In this document: positions 1 to 6,344 of the stretch, piece by piece | How positions within the stretch are numbered: position 1 is the stretch's first letter | Layout: every line of letters begins with the position of its first letter | Source of the DNA: Acidimicrobiia bacterium | GTDB lineage: Bacteria > Actinomycetota > Acidimicrobiia > Spongiisociales > UBA5794 | Reading direction: 5' to 3' | Length of the DNA: 10,287 bases | Assembly (NCBI GenBank): GCA_013003515.1 | Contig: JABDIW010000277.1 | Coordinates: 1-10,287, forward strand | Notes under the pieces: generated by a model | Database searches by the model: none | Told to the model about the DNA's origin: nothing | The model's input: only the letters and a program-made list of their open reading frames with translations | Made by a program: the position numbers and the translations under genes

Positions 1-3000
1 TCGCGCGATCTCCATCCCCCGGGGGTCATCGGCCACTCGACGAACCGATGGGCGACGAAGTTGGTGACTCCGTCTCGATACTCGAGCACTCCCTCGATGA
101 CGACCCCGATCGCCTTGCGAGCCACCTCGTAGTTGGCATCCCATATCGGTGGCAACACCACGACATTGAGGAGCCCGGTCTCGTCTTCGAGGTTCAGGAA
201 ACGAACCCCGTTGGCGGTGCCGGGGCGCTGGCGGTGGGTGATGACCCCACCGATTCGTGCCCTCACCCCGTGTTTCTGTCGTCCGAGTGCGGTGGCTATG
301 TCCTCGCATCCCGCCTCGGTGAGATGGTGTCTCACGAACGACACCGGATGGGTGACGGTGATGCCCGTCGACCAGAGATCCGCCTGCATCGCATCGTGTG
401 AGGACATCTCGGGAAGGGCGGGCGGCGTAGCCCCTGCCACCAGTGGCAGCCGATCCGGGCCGGTCTCGGCGAGCGCACCGGCCGCCCAGAGACCCTCACG
501 TCTCGCCATCCCCAGCGAGGCGAGGGCACCCGAAGCCGCCAGCCCCTCGAGCCCATCGACCGGGATACCGGTTCGCTGCGCGAGATCCTCCGGGGAGGTG
601 AATTGTCCCCCCACCAGGCGAGCGGCCTCGATCCTGACGATCTCGGCGTCGCCGAGGTTGCGGACATACCGCAAGCCGACCCTGAGCGCGACCGCCTGAC
701 GCACCGGCTCGGCGAGGGGCCCCCTCCCCCGCCTCCAGGTCATGTCGTAGTAGCTCTCGACATCGTCGGGATCTGCATCGAGCAACTCGACGGTGCAATC
801 GAACGCAGACTCGTTGACATCCGGCGGGAGCGTGACCACACCGTGATGACCGGCGTCCTGGATGAGCGAGTTGGGCGTGTAGAAGCCCATCGGCTGGGCG
901 TTGAGAAGACCGCAGAAGAACTCGGTCGGCCAGTGGTACTTGAGCCACGACGTCGCATACACGATGTAGGCGAACGAGACCGAGTGGCTCTCGGGAAACC
1001 CGAACGAGGCAAACCCCTGCAGCTTCTCCCAGATCTCGTCCGCAGACGACCCGGTGATCCCCTTCGTCGCCATCCCGTCGTACACCTCGAGCCGGAGCTT
1101 CTCCATCGCCTCCCCGGAGCGCTTGTGCGTCATCGCCTGGCGAAGTCGATCCGACTGACCGGGTGTGAAGCCCGCACACACCCTCGCCAACTCCATCAGC
1201 TGCTCCTGGAACACCGGGACACCGAGTGTCTTCTCGAGAATCGGAGCGGCACTGGGGTGCGGGTACTTGACCGGCTCCTCCCCGTTGCGACGACGCAGGA
1301 AGGGATGGACGGAGTGGCCCTGTATCGGTCCAGGCCGGATCAAGGCAACCTCGATCGCCAGGTCGTAGAAGGTCTTCGGCTTCATCTTCGGCAACGTCGC
1401 CATCTGGGCTCGCGACTCGACCTGAAACACGCCAACGGTGTCAGCCTTGGTGAGCATCTCGTAGATGGCCGGTTCCTGGGGGATCATCGCCAGGTCGAGG
1501 TCGACTCCGTGCACGTCGCGAATGGTGTCGACCGCCAGGTGCATGGCGTTGAGGGCACCGAGCGCCAGGAGGTCGAACTTGACGATGCCCATCGCGGCGC
1601 AGTCGTCCTTGTCCCACTGCACCACCGAGCGGTCCTCCATCCGCCCCCACTCGATGGGGACCACCTCCCACAGTGGCCGGCGGGCGACCACGATCCCTCC
1701 CGAGTGGATTCCGAGGTGGCGAGGAAACCCGTCGAGACGGTGGCACACGTCATAGATGAGATCGGCGGTGAGCCCGGCAGGCAGATCTACGAGGTCGCGG
1801 ATGGCTGCGGGACTACGGGTATCGAGATACTTGGTGAGGCCGTTGACCTGTGCCTGGGTCAACCCGAATACCTTGCCGACGTCCTGGAGGACCGACCGGG
1901 CCCGATAAGTGATGACGTTGGACACCATCGCTGCTCTCTCCCGACCATATCTGCGGTAGACGTACTGGATGACCTCCTCGCGACGCTCGGCCTCGAAATC
2001 GATGTCGATGTCCGGTGGTCGGCCTCGCTCCTCTGACAGGAACCGCTCGAACGGGAGGCGGAGCCGGATCGGGTCGACCCGGGTCAGTCCGAGGCACCGA
2101 CACACCGCCGAGTCGGCACCCGAACCACGGACCTGGCAGTAGATGTCCTGGGACCGGGCGAACTCGACGATGTCCCACGCCACCAGGAAGAACCCGGCGA
2201 ACCCGAGGTCCTCTATGACACCGAGCTCGTGGTCGAGGCGTGCCCGGGCCGTCGGCTCCACGCCGTCGGGGCCGCCTCCGGGATACACCTCACGGGCTCC
2301 TTCGGTGACGAGGGCTTCGAGATACTCCTGCTCGGTGGTGAAGGCTCCCGGCATCGGGAAGTCCGGAAGCTCAGGGGCAAGCAGGTCGAGGTCGAATGCG
2401 AGATGGGCACCCAGCTCACCGGCCTGCGCCACGGCTCCCGGATAGCGGGTGAAGCGCCGTTCCATGGCGGCGGGGGTCTTCAGGTGGCGCTCATCGGTCG
2501 CCGGCCGGAAGCCGTCTTCCTGATCGAGACTGCGACGGCCCCCGATGGCGGCCAGCACCTCGGAGAGATCGGCATCGTGACGGCGGGCGTAGTGAACGTT
2601 GTTGGTGGCGACGATGGGGAGCCGGAGCCGGACGGCGACTTCGGCGAGCACGTCGTTGCGGAGGTCGTCCTCGGGCAAGCCATGGTGCGTCAGCTCCACG
2701 AAGAGCCTGCCGGGGAAAAGCTCGCGGAGACGGGAGGCGGCACCGATGGCTCCCTCGAGATCGCCACGAGCCGCCGCTCTCGGAACGGCCCCTTGATGGC
2801 AGCCGGTGAGCGCATACAGACGACCGCGTCGCGAGGCTTCGTCCAGGTCGTCGTAGTCGTACACGGGGGCGTCCTTCCGCCCCCGAAACTGACCGCGGGT
2901 GACGAAGCGGCTGAGTGCGGCGTACCCGACCGGGTCCTCGGCGTAGACGACGAGATGGTCCGTCTCGGGGAGATCGGTTGGCTTCGATCCGTGAAGCCGG

Positions 3001-3308
3001 TGGACACGACCCCGCCGCGGTCGATCGGCATCCTCGGGAAGGATCACCGGGCCCGGGCCAGGAATCGGATCGTTGGCGCCGTCGATGTCATCTCGCGGCA
3101 TGCCGATCTCGGTCCCGTAGACGACGGGAAGACCGACATCGCGAGCCGCCACATGGGTCCGGACGACGCCGCGGAAGCCATCGTGGTCGCAGATTCCCAG
3201 CGCGACGTAGCCGAGCTCGGCTGCCACCTCGACGAGCTCGTGAGGATGGGAGGCACCATCGAGGAACGAGTAATTGGTGTGGCAATGCAGCTCGGCATAG
3301 CGCGTCAT
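1..3308 (-). CDS. dnaE2: Error-prone DNA polymerase III alpha subunit DnaE2/ImuC (3' end cut by window edge)
   Basis: C-family DNA polymerase that extends DNA past lesions as part of the SOS mutagenesis response. The frame stays open from ATG at 3308 to the left edge, giving 1102 visible codons. The N-terminal PHP domain (about 1-270) begins AELHCHTNYSFLDGAS and keeps H8, H10, D41-H42-D43, E67, H171 and H239, consistent with an intact metal site. Palm residues are D433 and D435 in PPDIDIDF and D579 in VKFDLLAL. RPGPIQGHSVHPFLRRR, VFQEQLMELA, GFPESHS and LLNAQPMGFY are typical of DnaE2 rather than the replicative DnaE1. An OB-fold begins near 1015 (VRARIGGVITHRQRPGTANG). The last visible residues, WRSR followed by GA, resemble the SRDF-type C-terminus of the family, so only a few codons are missing. 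In mycobacteria DnaE2 works with ImuA'/ImuB; neither is visible, though the left flank is unseen. Transcription appears SOS-controlled through the adjacent LexA box, and the start lies 6 nt after a -10 box. Confidence 0.96.
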   Translation of the reverse strand, partial: MTRYAELHCHTNYSFLDGASHPHELVEVAAELGYVALGICDHDGFRGVVRTHVAARDVGLPVVYGTEIGMPRDDIDGANDPIPGPGPVILPEDADRPRRGRVHRLHGSKPTDLPETDHLVVYAEDPVGYAALSRFVTRGQFRGRKDAPVYDYDDLDEASRRGRLYALTGCHQGAVPRAAARGDLEGAIGAASRLRELFPGRLFVELTHHGLPEDDLRNDVLAEVAVRLRLPIVATNNVHYARRHDADLSEVLAAIGGRRSLDQEDGFRPATDERHLKTPAAMERRFTRYPGAVAQAGELGAHLAFDLDLLAPELPDFPMPGAFTTEQEYLEALVTEGAREVYPGGGPDGVEPTARARLDHELGVIEDLGFAGFFLVAWDIVEFARSQDIYCQVRGSGADSAVCRCLGLTRVDPIRLRLPFERFLSEERGRPPDIDIDFEAERREEVIQYVYRRYGRERAAMVSNVITYRARSVLQDVGKVFGLTQAQVNGLTKYLDTRSPAAIRDLVDLPAGLTADLIYDVCHRLDGFPRHLGIHSGGIVVARRPLWEVVPIEWGRMEDRSVVQWDKDDCAAMGIVKFDLLALGALNAMHLAVDTIRDVHGVDLDLAMIPQEPAIYEMLTKADTVGVFQVESRAQMATLPKMKPKTFYDLAIEVALIRPGPIQGHSVHPFLRRRNGEEPVKYPHPSAAPILEKTLGVPVFQEQLMELARVCAGFTPGQSDRLRQAMTHKRSGEAMEKLRLEVYDGMATKGITGSSADEIWEKLQGFASFGFPESHSVSFAYIVYATSWLKYHWPTEFFCGLLNAQPMGFYTPNSLIQDAGHHGVVTLPPDVNESAFDCTVELLDADPDDVESYYDMTWRRGRGPLAEPVRQAVALRVGLRYVRNLGDAEIVRIEAARLVGGQFTSPEDLAQRTGIPVDGLEGLAASGALASLGMARREGLWAAGALAETGPDRLPLVAGATPPALPEMSSHDAMQADLWSTGITVTHPVSFVRHHLTEAGCEDIATALGRQKHGVRARIGGVITHRQRPGTANGVRFLNLEDETGLLNVVVLPPIWDANYEVARKAIGVVIEGVLEYRDGVTNFVAHRFVEWPMTPGGWRSR

Positions 3309-3314
3309 GGAGCG

Positions 3315-3320
3315 AGACTA
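3315..3320 (-). promoter_or_regulatory. Proposed -10 box of dnaE2
   Basis: On the minus strand TAGTCT (TANNNT) is followed by exactly 6 nt (CGCTCC) and then the dnaE2 ATG. This spacing would place the transcription start at or next to the A of the ATG, giving a leaderless mRNA. No clear TTGACA -35 is seen; at a 17-bp spacing the position reads ATTCAA. Confidence 0.55.
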
Positions 3321-3339
3321 ATCGAACATATGTTCGATT
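3320..3339. promoter_or_regulatory. LexA (SOS) operator upstream of dnaE2
   Basis: A perfect 20-bp palindrome, AATCGAACATATGTTCGATT, contains the actinobacterial SOS-box core TCGAAC-N4-GTTCGA without mismatch. It ends 11 bp before the dnaE2 ATG and shares one base with the proposed -10 box, so bound LexA would occlude RNA polymerase. DnaE2 genes are known LexA/RecA targets in mycobacteria and other bacteria. That LexA binds here is inferred from sequence and position. Confidence 0.93.
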
Positions 3340-3343
3340 GAAT

Positions 3344-3364
3344 AGTTGACAGTTGTCAGTCCTC
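3344..3364. repeat. Degenerate heptamer tandem repeat, block 1
   Basis: Three consecutive 7-mers, AGTTGAC, AGTTGTC and AGTCCTC, lie between the LexA box and the next repeat block. They share the AGT start with the 7-mers at 8312-8339. No coding potential is seen here. Confidence 0.6.
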
Positions 3365-3378
3365 AGAGGGTGTGGGGA

Positions 3379-3406
3379 GTCGATGGTCGATAGTCGATTG
3401 TCGATG
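3379..3406. repeat. Heptamer tandem repeat, block 2 (GTCGATN x4)
   Basis: Four consecutive 7-mers, GTCGATG, GTCGATA, GTCGATT and GTCGATG, differ only at the seventh base. They lie in the 117-bp divergent gap between dnaE2 and the small membrane protein gene, just before the latter's proposed -10 box. They are written in the same phase family (AGTCGAT) as the block after ychF. Confidence 0.8.
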
Positions 3407-3413
3407 GCCGCCC

Positions 3414-3419
3414 TACCCT
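3414..3419 (+). promoter_or_regulatory. Proposed -10 box of the small membrane protein gene
   Basis: TACCCT (TANNNT) is followed by 6 nt and then the GTG at 3426. The layout matches the other proposed leaderless starts in the window and supports GTG 3426 as the start. No -35 hexamer is apparent. Confidence 0.45.
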
Positions 3420-3425
3420 CATGCC

Positions 3426-3620
3426 GTGCTTCAGCCTGATGATTTCATTCCCAGCGAGGACGAGTTCTCGGACCCCGAGCGGGTACGACGGCGGGCCCGA
3501 CTCCGGCTCATCGCCATCGTCGTCGTGGTTGCGATGATCGCCGCCATCGTCGTTCCCGTGATCGTGCGCCGCGTCACGCGGGACCGACCGCCCGACACCA
3601 TCGTCACCCTCGCCACGTAG
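3426..3620 (+). CDS. Small single-pass membrane protein, unknown function (64 aa)
   Basis: I do not recognise a family. From GTG 3426 the protein has an acidic N-terminus (residues 1-18, with PSEDEFSDPE), a basic patch RVRRRARLR (19-27), one hydrophobic segment of about 20 residues (28-47, rich in I, V and A) and a basic tail RRVTRDR followed by PPDTIVTLAT. The arrangement suggests a single transmembrane helix; positive charge on both sides leaves topology uncertain. An in-frame ATG at 3372 would add 18 residues, but those fall in the heptamer repeat and before the proposed -10 box, so GTG 3426 is preferred. The stop codon TAG overlaps the -10 box of the next gene. There is no signal-peptidase site, and the function is unknown. 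Confidence 0.6.
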   Translation: MLQPDDFIPSEDEFSDPERVRRRARLRLIAIVVVVAMIAAIVVPVIVRRVTRDRPPDTIVTLAT

Positions 3621-3623
3621 GAT
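3618..3623 (+). promoter_or_regulatory. Proposed -10 box of the ACT-domain gene
   Basis: TAGGAT (TANNNT) is followed by 6 nt (GACGGC) and the ATG at 3630. Its first three bases are the TAG stop codon of the upstream gene, so the downstream gene may have its own leaderless promoter as well as readthrough. Confidence 0.5.
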
Positions 3624-3629
3624 GACGGC

Positions 3630-4013
3630 ATGCGCGAGTTCACGGTGACAATGAGCAATCGGCCCGGACAGCTGGCCGTGCTGGCACGCCGCCTCGCCGA
3701 CGCCGGAGTCAACATCGACGCTCTGGCCGCATCATCCACGGACCACGAGGCAACCGTCCGGTTCGTGCCCGACGACGACGACGCCACGCGAACGGTGCTC
3801 AGAGCGGCGAGTGTCGTATTCAACGAGCGGCCCGTACTCGACACGGTCCTCCCCAATCGTCCTGGCGCTCTCGCCACTCTCACCGAACGCCTCGCCGCAT
3901 CAGGTGTGAACATCGATGCCATGTACCTGATGCACACCTCCCCAGACGGTCTGCACTTCGCGATCGCGGTCAACGATCCCGAAGGCGCGGCCTCGACACT
4001 CGAGCTTTCCTGA
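3630..4013 (+). CDS. Tandem ACT-domain protein (127 aa), probable small-molecule sensor
   Basis: The protein is made of two ACT domains and nothing else. The first (about 1-65) has NRPGQLAVLARRLADAGVNID; the second (about 69-127) has NRPGALATLTERLAASGVNID, so the internal duplication is plain: N10-RPG with GVNID 26-30, and N76-RPG with GVNID 92-96. ACT domains typically bind amino acids or related ligands at dimer interfaces and regulate enzymes. No catalytic or DNA-binding domain is attached, so this is likely a stand-alone ligand-responsive protein, but its ligand and partner cannot be read from sequence. Only 4 nt separate its stop from the next gene (luciferase-like oxidoreductase), suggesting co-transcription. 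Stand-alone double-ACT proteins are usually annotated only as ACT domain-containing or amino acid-binding. Confidence 0.88.
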   Translation: MREFTVTMSNRPGQLAVLARRLADAGVNIDALAASSTDHEATVRFVPDDDDATRTVLRAASVVFNERPVLDTVLPNRPGALATLTERLAASGVNIDAMYLMHTSPDGLHFAIAVNDPEGAASTLELS

Positions 4014-4017
4014 CCTC

Positions 4018-5031
4018 ATGGGGCTGGGCTTTGGGCTGCTCTCGGCACAACGAACCGCCGGCGACCCACGTGGCTGGCGAGACCTGTACGCCGAGACCCT
4101 GGAGCTGACCGCCGACGCCGAGCGGCTGGGCTTCAGCAGCATCTGGACCACGGAGCACCACTTCGTCGACGACGGATACATGCCTTCGCTGCTCGTGACG
4201 TCGGCAGCGATGGCGGCGCGGACATCCACCATCGAGATCGGTACCGGCGTCGTGTTGGCCCCCCTCCATCACCCGCTACGGCTCGCCGAGGACGCCGCCA
4301 CGGTCGCCTTGATCAGCAACGACCGGTTCACCCTCGGCCTTGGGCTCGGATGGTCGGGAGTCGAGTTCGCAGCGTTTGGAGCCGACACCCGGACCCGCGG
4401 TAGGGCCATGTCCGAGATCCTCGACATCCTTCCCCAGGCCTGGAGCGGACAGCCGATCCACGCCCCAGGCCCGATCTACGACCTTCCCGAGGTCGTGGTG
4501 CGCCCGGTACCCGACCGTCCCGTGCCGATCGTCATCGGTGGCGGGGCCGAGCCCGCGGTCCGCCGTGCCGCACGACTCGCCGACGGGTTCTTCTCCAATG
4601 CGTCGCCCGAGAAGCTGGAGCAACAGATCGCCTGGGGCCTCGACGAGATGAGGAAGGTGGGTCGCGACCCTGAGACCTTCCGCTGGATCTACTACGCCGT
4701 CATGTGGCCGGGTGAAGACGCGGACTCGGCCTGGGCCGAAGCTCGCGATCACGTCTGGGCGATGCGCTGGAAGTACTCAGACATGGAAGCATCGGCGGCG
4801 CGGCCCGGTCTCGCCGATATACCGCCGCTCGATGAGGACACCGAGGCCGGATTACGCAGCGCCGCTCTCGTCGGGACCGGGGCAGACATCGCGGATCAGC
4901 TCACCGAGATGCGCTCCCGACTCGAAGTCCCGATCGACATCGTCGCCAGGTCGTATTTCGCGACGCTCCCCTACGAGGACCAACTCGATGTGATGGCGCG
5001 GCTCGCCACCGAGGTCATGCCTCACCTCTGA
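4018..5031 (+). CDS. LLM-class (luciferase-like) flavin/F420-dependent oxidoreductase (337 aa)
   Basis: Member of the bacterial luciferase-like superfamily, (beta/alpha)8-barrel enzymes that use FMN or coenzyme F420 for oxidation or reduction of small organic substrates. Family signs are SIWTTEHHF (41-49), the TSTIEIGTGVVLAPLHHPLRLAE block (69-91), the glycine-rich NDRFTLGLGLGWSGVEFAAFG (101-121) and VPIVIGGGAEPAVRRAARLADGFF in the second half. Length is normal for the family. Substrate and cofactor cannot be assigned; many actinobacterial members use F420. There is no signal peptide, so it is cytoplasmic. The ATG lies 4 nt after the ACT-domain stop without an obvious Shine-Dalgarno, suggesting translational coupling. 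It converges on the minus-strand gene, with 5 bp between the two stops. Confidence 0.9.
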   Translation: MGLGFGLLSAQRTAGDPRGWRDLYAETLELTADAERLGFSSIWTTEHHFVDDGYMPSLLVTSAAMAARTSTIEIGTGVVLAPLHHPLRLAEDAATVALISNDRFTLGLGLGWSGVEFAAFGADTRTRGRAMSEILDILPQAWSGQPIHAPGPIYDLPEVVVRPVPDRPVPIVIGGGAEPAVRRAARLADGFFSNASPEKLEQQIAWGLDEMRKVGRDPETFRWIYYAVMWPGEDADSAWAEARDHVWAMRWKYSDMEASAARPGLADIPPLDEDTEAGLRSAALVGTGADIADQLTEMRSRLEVPIDIVARSYFATLPYEDQLDVMARLATEVMPHL

Positions 5032-5036
5032 CGGCC

Positions 5037-5942
5037 TCACACGGCATCAGATGCCGACACGGCCCAGGCGAGCCCCTCGTCGGGGTCGGCGACCGCCAGG
5101 TGAAACTGCCATCCGACCTCGTGGTCCCCCGGGCTCCACAGCGCCCAGTCCAACCGTCCTGCGGCAGTGTTCAGCTCGACCGGATCGAGCGGCCAGTCGT
5201 CTTCGAGGCCGAGGATGACCGCCGTGGCCCACCACGAACCGGCACGACCGACCGGACCGCCTCGCCGCCTCCCGTAGGCACCGCCAGAGGCACCCGCCCA
5301 CTGCATGGCTCCCAGCGCGCGGGAGAACGAGACAGGGCTCCACATCGCCCGGTGGGGGCCGATTCCTCGCACGGCGTGGAGCGCACCGCCTTCCACACAC
5401 GTCACCTCCACTCGCCCGCTCGACTCGTCGCTCCACGCCGCGACCAGGGCGCGCAGTGCGTCGGTCGAGTGCTCGTCGTCGACTGCACTCCCGACCGGCG
5501 GGAGGTCGACCCACTCCATGGCGACCTTGTCCAACTCGGGAAACGACGCCTTGTCCGGCCGATAGACGGCGACGGGGTACAGAGGCTCGAACTGTTCGAG
5601 GTGGAGCGGCAGATCGATCACGGCGGCATCGACATCCACGCCGTCGAGCACCTCACCACGTAACACGCGTTCGTGGGCAACCATCGCCCTGGATTGAGAA
5701 TTGGTCAGATGAGGCTCGATCTCGTCCCAGGCATGCGTGGAGGCCGCCACCTCCCAATGGGGTCCGAGTGTCCCGGCGGCTGCCCCTTCGGACACCACCC
5801 TCCCGGCGTAAGGACCTGGCGCATCCAGAGCGAGCCTGTACTCGGCGTAGTGGGCGGCTGCCCACACCTGCTTGCCGCGAGTGACGGCCTCAGCACAGCG
5901 GTCGATGACCTTCTCGAGACCATCCCATTCGCGGGCAGCCAC
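5037..5942 (-). CDS. Uncharacterised protein (301 aa from GTG; probably 326 aa from an upstream non-AUG start)
   Basis: I do not recognise a family. The protein is acidic and tryptophan-rich, with an alpha-helical first third (LEKVIDRCAEAVTRGKQVWAA onward) and a later part with WWATAVILGLEDDWP and RLDWALWSPGDHEVGWQFHLA. No signal peptide, membrane segment or catalytic motif is evident, so it is probably cytosolic. The first conventional start is GTG 5942, which has no nearby Shine-Dalgarno. The frame stays open upstream to the preceding gene's stop at 6027-6029 and there encodes protein-like sequence (TARLVELIESSDLNGLIRF). A strong GAGGAG at 6023-6028 lies 5 nt before an ACG at 6015-6017, so the true start is probably there. 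It lies directly downstream of the 84-residue gene and is likely in one operon with it. Confidence 0.75.
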   Translation of the reverse strand: MAAREWDGLEKVIDRCAEAVTRGKQVWAAAHYAEYRLALDAPGPYAGRVVSEGAAAGTLGPHWEVAASTHAWDEIEPHLTNSQSRAMVAHERVLRGEVLDGVDVDAAVIDLPLHLEQFEPLYPVAVYRPDKASFPELDKVAMEWVDLPPVGSAVDDEHSTDALRALVAAWSDESSGRVEVTCVEGGALHAVRGIGPHRAMWSPVSFSRALGAMQWAGASGGAYGRRRGGPVGRAGSWWATAVILGLEDDWPLDPVELNTAAGRLDWALWSPGDHEVGWQFHLAVADPDEGLAWAVSASDAV

Positions 5943-6022
5943 TGCGCCATCGATGAACCTGATCAGGCCATTGAGGTCACTCGACTCGATGAGCTCGACG
6001 AGGCGTGCGGTGTCCGTGGTGA

Positions 6023-6028
6023 CTCCTC
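6023..6028 (-). promoter_or_regulatory. Ribosome binding site GAGGAG, start-deciding for the 5037-6017 gene
   Basis: On the minus strand GAGGAG overlaps the TGA stop of the 84-residue gene and is followed by TCACC and then ACG at 6015-6017. The 5-nt spacing is ideal for initiation. It has no ATG, GTG or TTG to serve, which argues for ACG initiation or for a recent ATG-to-ACG change. Confidence 0.5.
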
Positions 6029-6281
6029 AGCCACCCGACCGCAAGAAGTCGGCGTAGATCTCGGGCCACGGTGCCTCGCCCCCGGCCGACGCACGGTCTG
6101 CGGCGACGAGGAGGTACACCAGCTCGCTCTTGGTCACCGAGCGTTCGAGATGCTCGCCGATGCGGCCCACGAGGAAGTCGGCGTACCAGAGCGGCCACTC
6201 GGGGTCGGCGCCATCGGTGGAGATGAACGCCTCGTGGTGGGCCTTCCCTGCAGCTTTCAAAAGGTCGGCGAGTGGGTCCAT
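6027..6281 (-). CDS. Small uncharacterised acidic protein (84 aa)
   Basis: A short soluble protein beginning MDPLADLLKAAGKAHHEAF, with DGADPEWPLWYADFLVGRI in the middle, LVYLLVAADRASA next, and an APWPEIYADFLRSGG tail. The repeated W-x-x-x/I-Y-A-D-F-L pattern (PLWYADFL near 30-37 and EIYADFL near 74-80) suggests two similar helices. It resembles small hypothetical proteins of actinobacteria carrying a DPEWPLWYA motif, but I know of no assigned function. The start is supported by a minus-strand TACCTT exactly 6 nt upstream. It is the first gene of a probable two-gene operon with the 5037-5942 gene, transcribed divergently from purU, 63 bp away. Confidence 0.75.
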   Translation of the reverse strand: MDPLADLLKAAGKAHHEAFISTDGADPEWPLWYADFLVGRIGEHLERSVTKSELVYLLVAADRASAGGEAPWPEIYADFLRSGG

Positions 6282-6287
6282 GGGACC

Positions 6288-6293
6288 AAGGTA
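6288..6293 (-). promoter_or_regulatory. Proposed -10 box of the 84-aa gene
   Basis: Minus-strand TACCTT (TANNNT) is followed by GGTCCC (6 nt) and the ATG at 6281. The layout is the same as at dnaE2 and glgC and fits a leaderless transcript. Confidence 0.5.
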
Positions 6294-6328
6294 GTCGCAG
6301 CACTGAACCCGGGGCCTCGAGGGACCGA

Positions 6329-6334
6329 TAAGCT
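6329..6334 (+). promoter_or_regulatory. Proposed -10 box of purU
   Basis: TAAGCT (TANNNT) lies 10 nt before the purU ATG at 6345, which would give a leader of only a few bases. No Shine-Dalgarno is visible upstream of the ATG. It sits in the 63-bp divergent gap with the 84-residue gene. Confidence 0.4.
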
Positions 6335-6344
6335 CCCCACTTCC

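Noticed and set aside
603..2036. Long plus-strand open frame (about 477 codons) inside dnaE2
   Set aside because: It is the antisense shadow of dnaE2 in GC-rich DNA; its translation is arginine/histidine/leucine-rich without any recognisable domain, while the minus strand has clear polymerase motifs throughout.
2229..3341. Plus-strand open frame (about 370 codons) antisense to the DnaE2 PHP domain
   Set aside because: The opposite strand has the PHP domain with its conserved His and Asp residues; the plus frame shows no family features and runs through the LexA box.
3347..3358. TGACA-GT-TGTCA as a second operator
   Set aside because: The imperfect dyad is a by-product of the adjacent heptamers and does not match a known operator.
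3372..3425. ATG at 3372 as the start of the small membrane protein
   Set aside because: The extra 18 codons lie in the heptamer repeat block and before the proposed -10 box; the acidic N-terminus from GTG 3426 looks like the real beginning.
5673..6344. N-terminal extension of PurU in the same open frame
   Set aside because: PurU homology starts at the ATG at 6345; the upstream part is antisense to the two minus-strand genes and would cover their promoter.
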